64,000 bases of DNA, taken from positions 52,560 through 116,559 of the forward strand of contig JAJDCR010000079.1 in the NCBI GenBank assembly GCA_029260735.1, in the 5' to 3' direction. Origin of the DNA: Planctomycetota bacterium. Lineage in GTDB: Bacteria; Planctomycetota; Uabimicrobiia; Uabimicrobiales; Uabimicrobiaceae. The position numbers were made by a program, and so were the translations under genes. Each line of letters starts with the position of its first letter. Positions within the stretch are counted from its first letter, which is position 1. A model generated the notes under the pieces. That model was given only the letters and a program-made list of their open reading frames with translations. It was not told the origin of the DNA and made no database searches. Positions 24,201 through 34,602 of the stretch are shown here, piece by piece.

Positions 24201-27200
24201 ATGCCTACACCTTTTAACAACTCAGAAATAGAGATGCAAAGTTCTATTGGTCGTTATAATTTCCAAAAATATCCCTTTGCTGTCGCTTATTTTTACCAAA
24301 AAGCAAAGGAAAAAGAAAAAGCAAAAGAAAAACTTCATGCGTTGTTGGAAACCTACGATCGAATTTTAATGTACATATATTCTTTGTTATTAGCAACTCA
24401 CTTTCATAGTAAAGATAGAAATCCTCAGTCTGAACCTTATTCTTTTAGTAGTGATTGGCTTTTTGTTGTATCTTCTGCTTTGAAAGATTTTTCTTCTGAT
24501 CATCCTCTTTATGAAGAAATCTGCGACTGGTACCGAGAAGTAGAAGAAAACAATACCTTTTATATTGAAGAGGTTGTCGATTACAAATTTTATGAAAAAG
24601 AAATAGGACACCTCTCCTCTCTAAAAAAAATCCAAGAGGCTAGTCTAACTTTTTTTACGGCTTTGGAAGAAGAGGAGTTTGAAAAATATACTCAATTTTG
24701 CGAATCATCGATTGATTTTCTTTGGGAAAAGCTAGCTTTCTTAAATAATTACGCTCTTTATTGGGTGGAAGGAAGTAACACTGACACAAGTTACCATGCC
24801 CGAAAGCTAAATGGAGAAAATCCTTCTTTTTCTACGATCTCTATTGAAAGTTCTGAGCCGTTAAAAATAAATAGAAGCTATCTTTATTCTAAAAACAATC
24901 AAAGTTATCTGGATGTCCATCCTTTTATTGTCTATCAGGATTGCTATTATTCTATTAAAGAAGAGTTGTCTGAAACGAAAGAACTTTTTATTTGGCAAAG
25001 CCTCACAGGAAAAAGAATTTGTTATTCAGGATATCTCTTTAAGGTAGCTTTAAGAGAGCACCTTGAGGCCTACCAAGAGGTTGTTAAAAAAATAGAACAC
25101 TCTGAAGCAATGCCGATCATATCAACAAAGGCTTTGTGGGAAAAATCTTTTCATGTAACAGAGCAAGTCCTAGAAAAACTAAAAAGCGTAGATTTAATCT
25201 CAAACTACTTACCTCGTAGAGATAAAGAAGTCTTGTTAGAAAACTTTTTAGAAAAAGAAGCGCCTCTCATTGTAGTGACGGGAGGCCAAGGAGTAGGAAA
25301 AACAGTCTTGCTTGCTCAGATGTCACAACGTTGGTGCTCTCGGGGAGAATTTGTCATTTTCATTCGTTCCTTTGGTGATTTAGGAGAAAATTTAGAGGAA
25401 GAAATTGATCAAATAATCAAAGAGGATAATTTTCTTAAAGAAATAAAAGAAAACGAAGAAGTGGAAAGGTGCATCCTGATTTTTGATGGTATTGAAAATG
25501 TAACTTGCCCCTCTAAATTACTCAATGCTATAAACGAGACGGCTTCCTTATACCAAGACAAGTTAAAAATTATTATTTCTATGCGGGAGGCTTACCAAAA
25601 ACTCTACCAGACATATCTTTGTTCTGAAATGTATGCTCGGGTGGAAGGAAAATGCCCCATTTTAGATTATTCTCAGCAATACCTTAAAGTAGAAAGTTTT
25701 TCTCCTCCTCGAGGGAAAAAACTCTATTCCACGATCAGCCAAAACAAAGCGGGACCAAACGCTTCCTACGATAGTTTTCCCACAAGTATCAAACGTATGC
25801 TCGATATTCCTGCGATTGTGCGTATATTTCTTTGGAGCACCAAGGGGCGTGAGCTTAATCGTAATATAACCTTACGTGATATCATGGAAGGAGTTGTTGT
25901 TAACCAGATCAACTCATCCAAAGCCCGGCGACAGATTTTGGAAAAATTCACTCAAACAACTATCATGAAGAAAAAAGGTGTTATTACCTTAGACGATATT
26001 GTCCTTATGGATGATTCTTCCCTCATGAAAAACATTCTTGATTTTAGTAAAAGTAGTGATATTGCAAGATTAAAAAAAGAAGGTATTTTAGAGCGTTTAG
26101 AGTACTGGGAACATGATAATAATGGACTTGTTTTGAGAATACCTGTTCAACTTCTCCAAGAGTATTTAGCCTATCGTATGGTCGCCTTAGCGGGAAAACA
26201 CGGAGACGAGTACTTGCCTTCTTATTTCCAAGAAATTCAAAATGGAGATAACAGTTTAACAGGAGTAGTTTATTTTGCTCTCTTGCGTTTATTAGATAAA
26301 CACTATTTTGATCGATTTACCAAGGTGGTAAATAGTGTTGGGAATGAAAATATCTTTGTTCGGCAAGTTCTTTTTGATCTTTTTGAGTTTAAAGAGAAAA
26401 CTTCTGGTGTCACAACTATTAATAAAATGTTAGAAGCCATTCTTGCTTCCCCCAGCCAAAACTCTCTCTTGGCTCTCGCTGATTTTGCTAAAAGTCTATA
26501 TGGACAAGAAAAGTTTATCTTAGCGGCTTTTCTTTTTGAACGCTTATCTCCTGCTTTTAACGAGTTGATGTCCAATTACAATCAGCTGACATTTTGTTTG
26601 TTGGCCGCTTATAGTTATCAGAAAATTCAAGATGATAAAAAAGCCCATAAATTATACAAAAAATCAGTGAAGCTACTTAAAAAAGTAAGCAGTCCCGATT
26701 ATGAAATTCAAGTGTGTAGTTTTCTTGGCAAGGCTCATTTAGAACTGGGAGAGTTAGACAAAGCAAATATTTTCTTCGAAAAATGCCAAGAGTTACATGA
26801 GGGGCTTAAAGACAAATCTTTAGAAGGACTCTTGTTTGAGGCTCTTGGACTACTAGCCGAAAATAACCAAAGATTTGAAGAAGCGCTTCAGTATTATAAA
26901 AAACAGCAAGAGGTTTTAGATAATTATGGTAACCATAGTTCAGCTAAGTCACTAGAACATATCGCACGAATTCTCACTTCTCAAAACCAAATAGATGAGG
27001 CGATGGAAACACTTGAGGAAGCTATTGAGTGTTACGAAGAGTGGGACAATGACCGGTCTGTTGCTCATTGCCAACATCAACTATCTTCCTTACTAAAGAA
27101 AATTAACAAAGATGAAGAGGCTATTCCTCTGCTCTTAAAAGCCCAAGATACTTTTGAGGCACTCTCTGACGCTGAAACATTGGCTCAAGTATACATGGAT

Positions 27201-28187
27201 CTGGGCAAACTTTATCAGAACTTGGGGAAAAGAGATGAAAGTAAGAGCTATTTTCTTCTCGCTCAAAAAACATTGAGGGAGATTGACAATGAGCTAGGCT
27301 TAGCCCTTTGCTATCAAAAATTTGGGGAAATGGAGTATGGCCAAAATAATTTTAAAAAAGCTATCGAAAACTACCAATGGGCCCTTGAAATTTACACTAA
27401 GCATAATCAAAATCAAGAAGTAGGCGAAATCTACAACAACTTAGGAAATATTTATAATGCCCAGAGTGATTTAAACCGAGCATACGAAAACTACAGTGAG
27501 AGCTTACGGCATCATAAACAAAATGATAATCTCAAAGGGGTTGGTGAAGTATGTAATAATATTGCTGTTATTCTCGCTTACAGTAAGAAGTTTTCACTTG
27601 CAGAGGAAAAACTCAACGAATGCGAACAAGTTTATGAAAAAATAAGTGATCCCAAGGGAATGGCTGTTATCAAGGGAACAAAAGCTCTAATTCTCAAGTT
27701 GCAAGGAGATGGAAGTGAGGCCTTAGCTGCTTACTTGGAAGCTGCTCGGATGTTAGAGGAAGTGGAAGAAGAGCGTTTGACAGCAGCTATTTATAATAGT
27801 ATTGGACTTATCTACAAAGAACGAGGAGATACTTATAATGCATTATCCTACTTTGAGAAAAGTGCATCTATTCATAAGGAATTTAGGAATCTTCCTGGCT
27901 TAGCAGCGGCTTATAACAATTTGGGTTTAATCTATGATTCCAAAAATGACTATGAGCAAGCCCTTAAGTACTATAGTAAGGATTTGGAAATAACAAAAGA
28001 GTTAGGGGATAGGAAAGGATTGGCCACGTCATATAATAATATCGCCATTCTTCATTATAACAATAAAAACTATGCCCGAGCTATTTGGTATTTGGAAAAG
28101 TCGACTCCTCTCTACGAAGAGATCGGAAATGAAGCGATGGTAAATAAAATCAAAGAGCGTGTTCAATACATCCGAGAAAAGTTATAA
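24201..28187 (+). CDS. STAND-type NTPase with C-terminal TPR array (1328 aa), first gene of signalling operon
   Basis: Three parts are visible. Residues 1-330 form an N-terminal region I do not recognise. Residues about 345-700 form a NACHT/STAND-like P-loop NTPase with Walker A TGGQGVGKT (360-368) and Walker B ILIFDGIE (Asp 429). From about 790 to 1320 there is a run of a dozen or more TPRs, the last six being near-consensus (AAAYNNLGLIYDSKNDYEQALKYY type). STAND proteins switch between ADP-bound off and ATP-bound on states when the repeat region senses a ligand. The stop is 3 nt before the CheA start, so it is translated with a Che-type phosphorelay. This is an unusual partner and may be its sensor or scaffold. 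The P-loop and TPR calls are firm; the role is inference. Confidence 0.82.
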   Translation: MPTPFNNSEIEMQSSIGRYNFQKYPFAVAYFYQKAKEKEKAKEKLHALLETYDRILMYIYSLLLATHFHSKDRNPQSEPYSFSSDWLFVVSSALKDFSSDHPLYEEICDWYREVEENNTFYIEEVVDYKFYEKEIGHLSSLKKIQEASLTFFTALEEEEFEKYTQFCESSIDFLWEKLAFLNNYALYWVEGSNTDTSYHARKLNGENPSFSTISIESSEPLKINRSYLYSKNNQSYLDVHPFIVYQDCYYSIKEELSETKELFIWQSLTGKRICYSGYLFKVALREHLEAYQEVVKKIEHSEAMPIISTKALWEKSFHVTEQVLEKLKSVDLISNYLPRRDKEVLLENFLEKEAPLIVVTGGQGVGKTVLLAQMSQRWCSRGEFVIFIRSFGDLGENLEEEIDQIIKEDNFLKEIKENEEVERCILIFDGIENVTCPSKLLNAINETASLYQDKLKIIISMREAYQKLYQTYLCSEMYARVEGKCPILDYSQQYLKVESFSPPRGKKLYSTISQNKAGPNASYDSFPTSIKRMLDIPAIVRIFLWSTKGRELNRNITLRDIMEGVVVNQINSSKARRQILEKFTQTTIMKKKGVITLDDIVLMDDSSLMKNILDFSKSSDIARLKKEGILERLEYWEHDNNGLVLRIPVQLLQEYLAYRMVALAGKHGDEYLPSYFQEIQNGDNSLTGVVYFALLRLLDKHYFDRFTKVVNSVGNENIFVRQVLFDLFEFKEKTSGVTTINKMLEAILASPSQNSLLALADFAKSLYGQEKFILAAFLFERLSPAFNELMSNYNQLTFCLLAAYSYQKIQDDKKAHKLYKKSVKLLKKVSSPDYEIQVCSFLGKAHLELGELDKANIFFEKCQELHEGLKDKSLEGLLFEALGLLAENNQRFEEALQYYKKQQEVLDNYGNHSSAKSLEHIARILTSQNQIDEAMETLEEAIECYEEWDNDRSVAHCQHQLSSLLKKINKDEEAIPLLLKAQDTFEALSDAETLAQVYMDLGKLYQNLGKRDESKSYFLLAQKTLREIDNELGLALCYQKFGEMEYGQNNFKKAIENYQWALEIYTKHNQNQEVGEIYNNLGNIYNAQSDLNRAYENYSESLRHHKQNDNLKGVGEVCNNIAVILAYSKKFSLAEEKLNECEQVYEKISDPKGMAVIKGTKALILKLQGDGSEALAAYLEAARMLEEVEEERLTAAIYNSIGLIYKERGDTYNALSYFEKSASIHKEFRNLPGLAAAYNNLGLIYDSKNDYEQALKYYSKDLEITKELGDRKGLATSYNNIAILHYNNKNYARAIWYLEKSTPLYEEIGNEAMVNKIKERVQYIREKL

Positions 28188-28190
28188 AAA

Positions 28191-30839
28191 ATGTCTTTAA
28201 ACGACGAAGACCTAAAAGAAATTATCACGGATTTTTTGGTTGAGGCAAATGATCTTCTCGAGCAAATGGATCAAGATTTAATTGCCCTTGAGTCTTCCCG
28301 TGAAGATTTTGATTTACTCAATCGTGTTTTTCGAAATCTTCATACTGTGAAAGGAACTGCAAATTTTCTTGCCGAGGACCCCTCTTTTTTTAAAATAGGA
28401 CAGATTGCTCACACTGCAGAAGATGTTATGGATTTGGTGAGAAACAAAGAACTGGCCCTTAGCCCAGAGCTTATGGATCAAATTCTTGCTGTCGTTGACA
28501 TGATAAAGTTGCTTTTCCAAGATGTAGAAGAGGGAGCCCAAAGCCAAGTCGACCCCAGTGATTTGATTGCAAAGTTGAAAACCTTTTTGGAAAAAGACCA
28601 AAAGGATCTTCATGAGGATAACACTCCAGAAGTGGAAATTTCTCCCAAATCTACTTCTCCTTTGCATGGCTTAGATGACGATGATTTACAGGAGATCATT
28701 CAGGATTTCCTCGTAGAAAGTAGCGAACTCTTAGAGCAAATAGACCAAGATTTAATTGCTTTAGAGGGAGAGCCTGAAAACTCTGCTCTTCTCCATAATA
28801 TTTTTCGATGCTTGCATACGATAAAAGGAACAGCAAACTTTTTAAAGCACGATCTTAATTTTGCTAAAATGGCTTCGATCGGACATTCTTTAGAAGATAT
28901 CATAGGAGAAGTGCGAGAAGAGAAACTGGTTTTGACTCGCGAATTGACAGACACTGTCCTTCAGGGAGTGGACTTAATTAAAAAACTTCATCAGGATGCT
29001 CAGGAAGGGATTGTTAGCTCTCTCTCTGCTGAGGAATTTCTTGCGGTTTTAGAAACTTTTTTAAAAGCTCCTTCCGTCAGCCCAACTTCACCTAACCTAG
29101 AAGAAAAAAACTCCAAACGGCTTTCTAGTCCTCCGAAAAAAATAGAAGAGGAAGGAAGTAAAGCCGTTCATCTCAATCAACGAGTTCGAGCAGAACCTAC
29201 GATAAGAGTGGAAACAACACGTTTAAACTCTTTAATGAACCTTGCTGGTGAACTGGTTTTAGGAAGAAACCGACTACTTCAGGTTGTGCGGTCTATTCAA
29301 GATTCTCTTAGTGAGGACAAAGGTAGTAACAACTCTTCTCGTCTACAAGTAGCGATGCAGGAGCTAACCGCGGCAACTGATTTTTTAGACTTTGTAACAT
29401 CTGATTTGCAAATGGCTGTTTTAAAAACTCGTATGCAACCTATTGGGAAAATCTTTAATCGGTTTAGTCGAACAGTACGAGACTTAGCTCGCGATTTGGG
29501 AAAAGAAGTTCAACTCGTTATCCAAGGGGCAGAAACAGAATTAGATAAATCCGTTATTGATGAAATTGGTGATCCTTTAACTCATCTTTTGCGAAATGCT
29601 ATTGATCATGGAGTTGAATCAGGGGATATTCGAGAAAAAAATGGGAAAGCGCGCCGTGGAACGGTTCAACTTTCAGCCTTGCAAGAGGGAAACTATATTT
29701 TGATTAGGTTAAGTGATGACGGAAAAGGGATCGATCCAGAAGTCATCAAAGAAAAAGCGATCAAAATGAAAATGATTAATTCGATGGATGCTCAAAGGTT
29801 GCCTAAAAAAGAAATTTTAAGTCTTATTTTTGCTCCAGGTTTTTCTACAGCAGGTGAAATAACTAGTGTTTCCGGACGTGGAGTAGGAATGGATGTTGTT
29901 AAAAACAATATTGAAAAACTAAATGGATCGGTTGAAATTTTTTCTGAGCTCGGAGAAGGCACTACCTTTACTATTCGTCTTCCCCTTACTTTGGCAATTA
30001 TTCCGAGTTTACAAGTTAAGCTAGGAAAAGAATCTTTTGCCATTCCTTTAGCTTCAGTAGTGGAAACCGTGCGCATTTATCCTCATCAAGTGGAAACTGT
30101 CTCAGGGCATGAGGTAATTAGATTTCGAAAAAAACTTATTCCTTTGCTTCGTTTAGAGCGACTTTTCGAATTGCCTTCTTCTGCCAATAAGACTAGTCGG
30201 CGGCTTTATATTGTGGTGGTGGGAGTAGCAGAAAAAAAAGTGGGCTTAGTTATCGATAAATTGGTTGGACAAGAAGAAATTGTCGTAAAACCTTTAGGGA
30301 ACTACCTTGAGGGGACACCTGGCATAACAGGAGCATGTATTGCTGGCGATGGTAGAGTCATTCTTATTTTGGATGTAGTGGGGCTTTTGCGTCTTTTGCC
30401 AAAGAGTGCTCGAGGGCTTCCTAGCGAACTTGAATCGAGAAGAGAAAACCAAAAAGAAAAGTCAGATTCCAAAAGACGAAAAACGATTTTAATTGCGGAA
30501 GATGCACGCGGAGAAAGAAAAAGAACTCGCTTGCTTTTAGAGTCTAAAGGTTATAAAGTAATCGAATCGATAGATGGTAAAGATGCCTTTATTAAACTAA
30601 TGGAAAATCAGATTGATTTGGTTATAACAGACATTGAAATGCCTGGTTTAGATGGTTACAAGTTGACTGAAAAAATTCGCAAAACTCCCAAGTATAGGAA
30701 CATCCCTGTTATTGCGATTAGTGCACGCAAAGAAATGATTAACCGAATCAAGGGAATGGAGTCGGGTATTGATACCTATTTACCCAAGCCCTTTCCAGAA
30801 CAAGAACTCTTCAATGCTCTTAAGAATTTACTTTCTTGA
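28191..30839 (+). CDS. cheA: Hybrid CheA histidine kinase with two HPt domains and C-terminal receiver
   Basis: The 882-residue protein is a CheA-type kinase. Domains in order are HPt 1 (His51 in LHTVKGTANFL), HPt 2 (His209 in LHTIKGTANFL), a dimerisation/H-kinase region (RVETTRLNSLMNLAGELV), HATPase_c (N-box HLLRNAIDHGVE, G-boxes DDGKGID and GRGVGMDVV), a CheW-like domain, and a receiver (Asp814 in TDIEMPG). CheA autophosphorylates an HPt His in response to MCPs. The built-in receiver may act as phosphate sink or output. The two HPt domains are similar to each other and look like an internal duplication. No separate CheY, CheB or CheR gene is in the operon. Confidence 0.94.
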   Translation: MSLNDEDLKEIITDFLVEANDLLEQMDQDLIALESSREDFDLLNRVFRNLHTVKGTANFLAEDPSFFKIGQIAHTAEDVMDLVRNKELALSPELMDQILAVVDMIKLLFQDVEEGAQSQVDPSDLIAKLKTFLEKDQKDLHEDNTPEVEISPKSTSPLHGLDDDDLQEIIQDFLVESSELLEQIDQDLIALEGEPENSALLHNIFRCLHTIKGTANFLKHDLNFAKMASIGHSLEDIIGEVREEKLVLTRELTDTVLQGVDLIKKLHQDAQEGIVSSLSAEEFLAVLETFLKAPSVSPTSPNLEEKNSKRLSSPPKKIEEEGSKAVHLNQRVRAEPTIRVETTRLNSLMNLAGELVLGRNRLLQVVRSIQDSLSEDKGSNNSSRLQVAMQELTAATDFLDFVTSDLQMAVLKTRMQPIGKIFNRFSRTVRDLARDLGKEVQLVIQGAETELDKSVIDEIGDPLTHLLRNAIDHGVESGDIREKNGKARRGTVQLSALQEGNYILIRLSDDGKGIDPEVIKEKAIKMKMINSMDAQRLPKKEILSLIFAPGFSTAGEITSVSGRGVGMDVVKNNIEKLNGSVEIFSELGEGTTFTIRLPLTLAIIPSLQVKLGKESFAIPLASVVETVRIYPHQVETVSGHEVIRFRKKLIPLLRLERLFELPSSANKTSRRLYIVVVGVAEKKVGLVIDKLVGQEEIVVKPLGNYLEGTPGITGACIAGDGRVILILDVVGLLRLLPKSARGLPSELESRRENQKEKSDSKRRKTILIAEDARGERKRTRLLLESKGYKVIESIDGKDAFIKLMENQIDLVITDIEMPGLDGYKLTEKIRKTPKYRNIPVIAISARKEMINRIKGMESGIDTYLPKPFPEQELFNALKNLLS

Positions 30840-30867
30840 GAGCCCGTGGAAAAACTAAGGGATATTT

Positions 30868-32355
30868 ATGAAATTTACTATAAGTGTGAAAATTATTGCG
30901 GCTTGCTTTATAGCCTCTATTCTTTCGACGCTGATCCCTTCGACTCTTTTTGGTTGGAGAGGAGGGGGAATTTTTCAATGGTTGAGCATAATCATCATCA
31001 GTGGACTAGTGGGAGCAATGTTTGCTTGGCATACTAGAAAGCGCTTACGTGTTTTAAATAAGATGATTATGAAAATTAACCGTTGTCAAAGTATTCAAAA
31101 CTCAATTCAGGGTAATGACGAAATTGCTGAGGCAGCTGTTTCTATTCAGAAGTTCTATGAAAACTTCTTTTCTCACTTTCAGGAAGTAAACCACAATAGT
31201 GGAGAAGTGACTAAGCTGCTTTCAGCCATATCTAGCCGGGTTGAAGAAATGAGCGAAAACATTGAAAAACAGGGACAAATCTCTCGGTCTATCACGGAGA
31301 AGTCATTTGAAACAAACACTGTTATTGCTGGGCTGGATCAAAAGAATGAAGATTTGAGTATCTCTATTGATAAAACATCTGAAGAGATCGGTCGTATGAA
31401 TAGCATTGTTCAAAGTGAGTCAAACAATGCAGAGTCAGCCACACGCATATCTCAAGAAGCCGTTGATGTTGCCAGGGAAGGAACTTCTGTTATACGAGAA
31501 ATGGAAGAAGGCATGGGGAAAATCGCTTCTAATGTAAAAAATGCTTCTCAAACCATTGATCAATTAGGAAAAAGTTCTATTGAAATCGGAGAGATAATTA
31601 GTGTTATTGATGATATTGCAGACCAAACTAATCTTCTAGCCTTAAATGCAGCTATCGAAGCAGCTAGAGCGGGAGAGCAAGGAAGAGGTTTTGCCGTGGT
31701 TGCCGAATCGGTTAGAAATCTAGCCGAAAAAACTCAAAAAGCAACCAAAGAAATTGTTGTTATGATCCAAAACCTCCAGTCCGAGACCGTAGGAGCAGTA
31801 AGCTCTATGGAAGGGGGAACAAAAGAAGTTGAAACAGGTGTTAGAATGGCCGAGAAGGCGGGGCTATCTCTACGAAAAATATCGACTTCTATTGAAAAAT
31901 TTAACGAACTGGCGGGAGAAACTCGGCAAAGAACTTTGGGGCAAGTCCAGATCAATGAAAAAATTCTAGGAACGATCCAAGAGATACATCGTTCTTCTGA
32001 AAAAGTCTCCCACGCGGTAGAGCAGCAAAAAAAAGCGAGCAAATCAATTCGTAAAGATATCGAAAATTTTGAGAACATTATGATGACTAACCTACGTATT
32101 ATCGCAGAAACTCGGCATTCTCTCGATGATCTCCTAGAGAAGTTCTCTCTCATTAAAGGATACCTAAAAATCAATGATTTTTTAGAGGAGAAGAGTTGGA
32201 GAAAGTTCCCCATAGAAAAAGTTATTTCTCCCGAAAAAGAGAATACAGAAAAAGAGAATGCAGCAAAAGAGAATACAGAAAAAGAAAATACAGAAAAAAA
32301 GAATGCAGAAGCCTCTCTTAAAGAAAATAGCGAAGAAAAAAACGAGGAGTCATAG
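30868..32355 (+). CDS. Methyl-accepting chemotaxis protein lacking a periplasmic domain
   Basis: The 495-residue receptor has two membrane segments close together at residues about 4-28 and 34-52, with almost no periplasmic loop. A short cytoplasmic linker and coiled coil follow. The signalling hairpin is conserved ([23 protein letters not shown] then [18 protein letters not shown]). The C-terminal 40 residues are a Glu/Lys/Asn low-complexity run of ENTEK-type repeats. No CheR-docking pentapeptide is visible at the end. Without an external sensor it probably reads membrane or cytoplasmic state, or another protein. It follows CheA by 28 nt, and its stop abuts the CheW start. Confidence 0.92.
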   Translation: MKFTISVKIIAACFIASILSTLIPSTLFGWRGGGIFQWLSIIIISGLVGAMFAWHTRKRLRVLNKMIMKINRCQSIQNSIQGNDEIAEAAVSIQKFYENFFSHFQEVNHNSGEVTKLLSAISSRVEEMSENIEKQGQISRSITEKSFETNTVIAGLDQKNEDLSISIDKTSEEIGRMNSIVQSESNNAESATRISQEAVDVAREGTSVIREMEEGMGKIASNVKNASQTIDQLGKSSIEIGEIISVIDDIADQTNLLALNAAIEAARAGEQGRGFAVVAESVRNLAEKTQKATKEIVVMIQNLQSETVGAVSSMEGGTKEVETGVRMAEKAGLSLRKISTSIEKFNELAGETRQRTLGQVQINEKILGTIQEIHRSSEKVSHAVEQQKKASKSIRKDIENFENIMMTNLRIIAETRHSLDDLLEKFSLIKGYLKINDFLEEKSWRKFPIEKVISPEKENTEKENAAKENTEKENTEKKNAEASLKENSEEKNEES

Positions 32356-32847
32356 ATGAGTACTTGGAAAGATGAAGAAAATATTAGCAAAGAAAATCAT
32401 TTTATCCAAGTGGTAACTTTTACCATTGCAGAAGAAGATTTTGCTTTTGATATATTCAAGGTAAAGGAAATTATTCGTATTGTAGAAGTGACGAAAGTTC
32501 CTAAAAGTCCCGATTTTATTGAGGGAGTTATCAATCTTCGAGGCAATGTCATTCCCATTCTTGATTTGCGCAAACGCTTTCATTTAAAACCACGAGAATA
32601 TGATAAGAAAACTCGAATAATAGTTGTGGAGGCCAATACTGAATTGGTTGGTTTTATTGTCGATGCGGTACTAGAGACACGGAGTATTTTTGAGAGTTGC
32701 ATAGAAGCTCCTCCGACTATTGTTCTGGGAGGAATTGAAAGTGAATACCTGAAAGGGGTTGCCAAGTTGGAAGATCGTTTGGTTATACTGCTAGATATTG
32801 GTAAAATTCTTTCTGTTAGTGAACAACAAGCTCTAAAGGAAGGTTAA
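32356..32847 (+). CDS. cheW: CheW-type adaptor
   Basis: The 163-residue protein is a single CheW domain. It has a [22 protein letters not shown] strand pair, the [18 protein letters not shown] core and a [19 protein letters not shown]-terminal segment. CheW links MCPs to CheA. The ATG follows the MCP stop codon directly (TAGATG), so translation is coupled, and it lies 5 nt before the next MCP. Two MCPs around one adaptor suggest a single mixed receptor array. Confidence 0.95.
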   Translation: MSTWKDEENISKENHFIQVVTFTIAEEDFAFDIFKVKEIIRIVEVTKVPKSPDFIEGVINLRGNVIPILDLRKRFHLKPREYDKKTRIIVVEANTELVGFIVDAVLETRSIFESCIEAPPTIVLGGIESEYLKGVAKLEDRLVILLDIGKILSVSEQQALKEG

Positions 32848-32852
32848 GAAAA

Positions 32853-34577
32853 ATGTCTTTTCCCTTTACCGATAAGGTGCTAGAGAAAATCAAGTTCTAC
32901 TGCTCGGGTAAATTGAGCGTACGCCTCAATCTTTACTTACTTGCCTTCATGTCCTTAGTGATTGTTTTTGCGGGGCTATGGCTCTCATCTGTGATCCAAA
33001 GCTTTAATCATCGATACACAGAGGACAAGCTTTTACAAGTAGCTAAAACGATATCTACAACCATCCCTACATCTTGGTGGAAACAAGTAGATGCGGAAAA
33101 AAATTTCCCGAGCTGGGGAATTTTTCTAGAGAAGCTCTTAGTTGAGTATAGAGGTAAATTTAGAATTAACCTCTATCAAAAACAAGATGATAAAGAGGTT
33201 TGGAAAGAGCTAGGAGGGTGGGGAGCTTTTTCACAGGGAAAACTTTCTTTGAAAAACTTTTCTCAAGTTTTAGAAGGAGAATCTGTCCACTACTTGCATA
33301 ACCAAGGACAAGAGATAAGTGTTGTTTCGGTAAAAGTTTCTCGGAAAAGTTTAGTGGTATTCTCTGTCCCAACAAATCTTAATTATACTGTGCAAAAACC
33401 CAGTGAATTACTGGGCGGCTTCCTTCTCTTTCTTTTTTTAGGGATTTTGTTCTCCTTTCTTTTCTCTTGTCTATTGACAGAGAACTTAACTCCTTATTTT
33501 GATCGAATAAACCAAGAGGTTACAACGGAAGCAGCTTTCTCTCAACAAATTTTTTCTGCCAATCAAAAGGCTTTTGAGGAGCTGTCAGAAGGACTTCACG
33601 AAAAAAAGCATAAACTAGGCCGATCTCTCGAAGCAACCGAGAAAATTCGTCAAAACGCAAGCGGCGATTTCGAAGAAATTCTTTCTCAAATTACTTTAGC
33701 TAGTGATTCACTAGAAAAGCAATCCCGAGGGTTTGCTGCGATGTCTTCTTCTCTTGAAGTAATGTCCTCTCTGATTAAATCTGTTTCTGTTAATGCTTCT
33801 GAGGCTGTAAGTACTTCTCAAGCATCAGAAGATGATGCCAAGCGAGGAGGAGATGTTGCCAATAAAATTATAAAACATATGAATAAGATTACCCAAACTG
33901 TTTTTAAGTCGGCTAAGGTAATCGAAGAGTTGGGAAAAAGATCAGATGAAATAGTCGACATTATTAATGTTATTGATGATATCGCCGATCAGACGGAGCT
34001 ACTTGCTCTTAATGCCGCTATTGAAGCAGCTCGAGCTGGGCCTCAAGGGAGAGGTTTTGCGGTAGTGGCAGATCAAGTAAGGAGCCTGGCGGAAAAAACA
34101 TCCCATGCGACAAAAGAAATTGCGGCAACTCTTTCTTCGATTCAAAAAGAAACTTCTTTAGCGGGAACAGCTATGAACGATAGCATCCGCGAAATCGATA
34201 TAGGAGCGGGTTTTGCTGTGCAAGCAGGTGTCAACTTACGTAAAATAGTTGCCGGAGCGAAACGCTTGACTGAGAGGATTTCTGTTATTGCTCAATCAGC
34301 GGAAAATCTTTCTCAAAACGAGTCGGCTTTAGCAGGGTTAGTTACAAATATCTCCAAAGATATTAAAAAAGCTTCTACGGAAAACAATTCGGTCGTTATA
34401 CGTTCTCAAGAAATTGAAACTGAGTTGGAAAATTTGTCAAAGCTTCTTGCTAATTTTTCTCAGATGTGTGCCGATAATCAACTAGAAACAGAGCTCGTTG
34501 CTTTGGGCCAGATTACAGCCCAAGAAATTGTGCGACGTAGTGAAAGATTAGAAAAAATTCAGGATATAGAAGAATAA
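32853..34577 (+). CDS. Methyl-accepting chemotaxis protein with periplasmic sensor domain
   Basis: The 574-residue receptor has TM1 at about residues 24-46, a periplasmic domain of about 140 residues without a family I recognise, and TM2 at about 188-208 ([23 protein letters not shown]). The cytoplasmic signalling domain has the conserved tip [23 protein letters not shown] and [18 protein letters not shown]. There is no obvious HAMP motif and no CheR pentapeptide. It shares its signalling core with the other MCP but differs in the sensor part. The gap to the next gene is 25 nt. Confidence 0.93.
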   Translation: MSFPFTDKVLEKIKFYCSGKLSVRLNLYLLAFMSLVIVFAGLWLSSVIQSFNHRYTEDKLLQVAKTISTTIPTSWWKQVDAEKNFPSWGIFLEKLLVEYRGKFRINLYQKQDDKEVWKELGGWGAFSQGKLSLKNFSQVLEGESVHYLHNQGQEISVVSVKVSRKSLVVFSVPTNLNYTVQKPSELLGGFLLFLFLGILFSFLFSCLLTENLTPYFDRINQEVTTEAAFSQQIFSANQKAFEELSEGLHEKKHKLGRSLEATEKIRQNASGDFEEILSQITLASDSLEKQSRGFAAMSSSLEVMSSLIKSVSVNASEAVSTSQASEDDAKRGGDVANKIIKHMNKITQTVFKSAKVIEELGKRSDEIVDIINVIDDIADQTELLALNAAIEAARAGPQGRGFAVVADQVRSLAEKTSHATKEIAATLSSIQKETSLAGTAMNDSIREIDIGAGFAVQAGVNLRKIVAGAKRLTERISVIAQSAENLSQNESALAGLVTNISKDIKKASTENNSVVIRSQEIETELENLSKLLANFSQMCADNQLETELVALGQITAQEIVRRSERLEKIQDIEE

Positions 34578-34602
34578 TCACCATTAACAAGATAGGCTTT
34601 TT

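Noticed and set aside
31734..32390. A 218-codon minus-strand frame opposite the first MCP
   Set aside because: The MCP signalling domain on the plus strand is unambiguous and the antisense frame is Phe/Ser-rich, typical of the complement of Glu/Lys-rich coding sequence.
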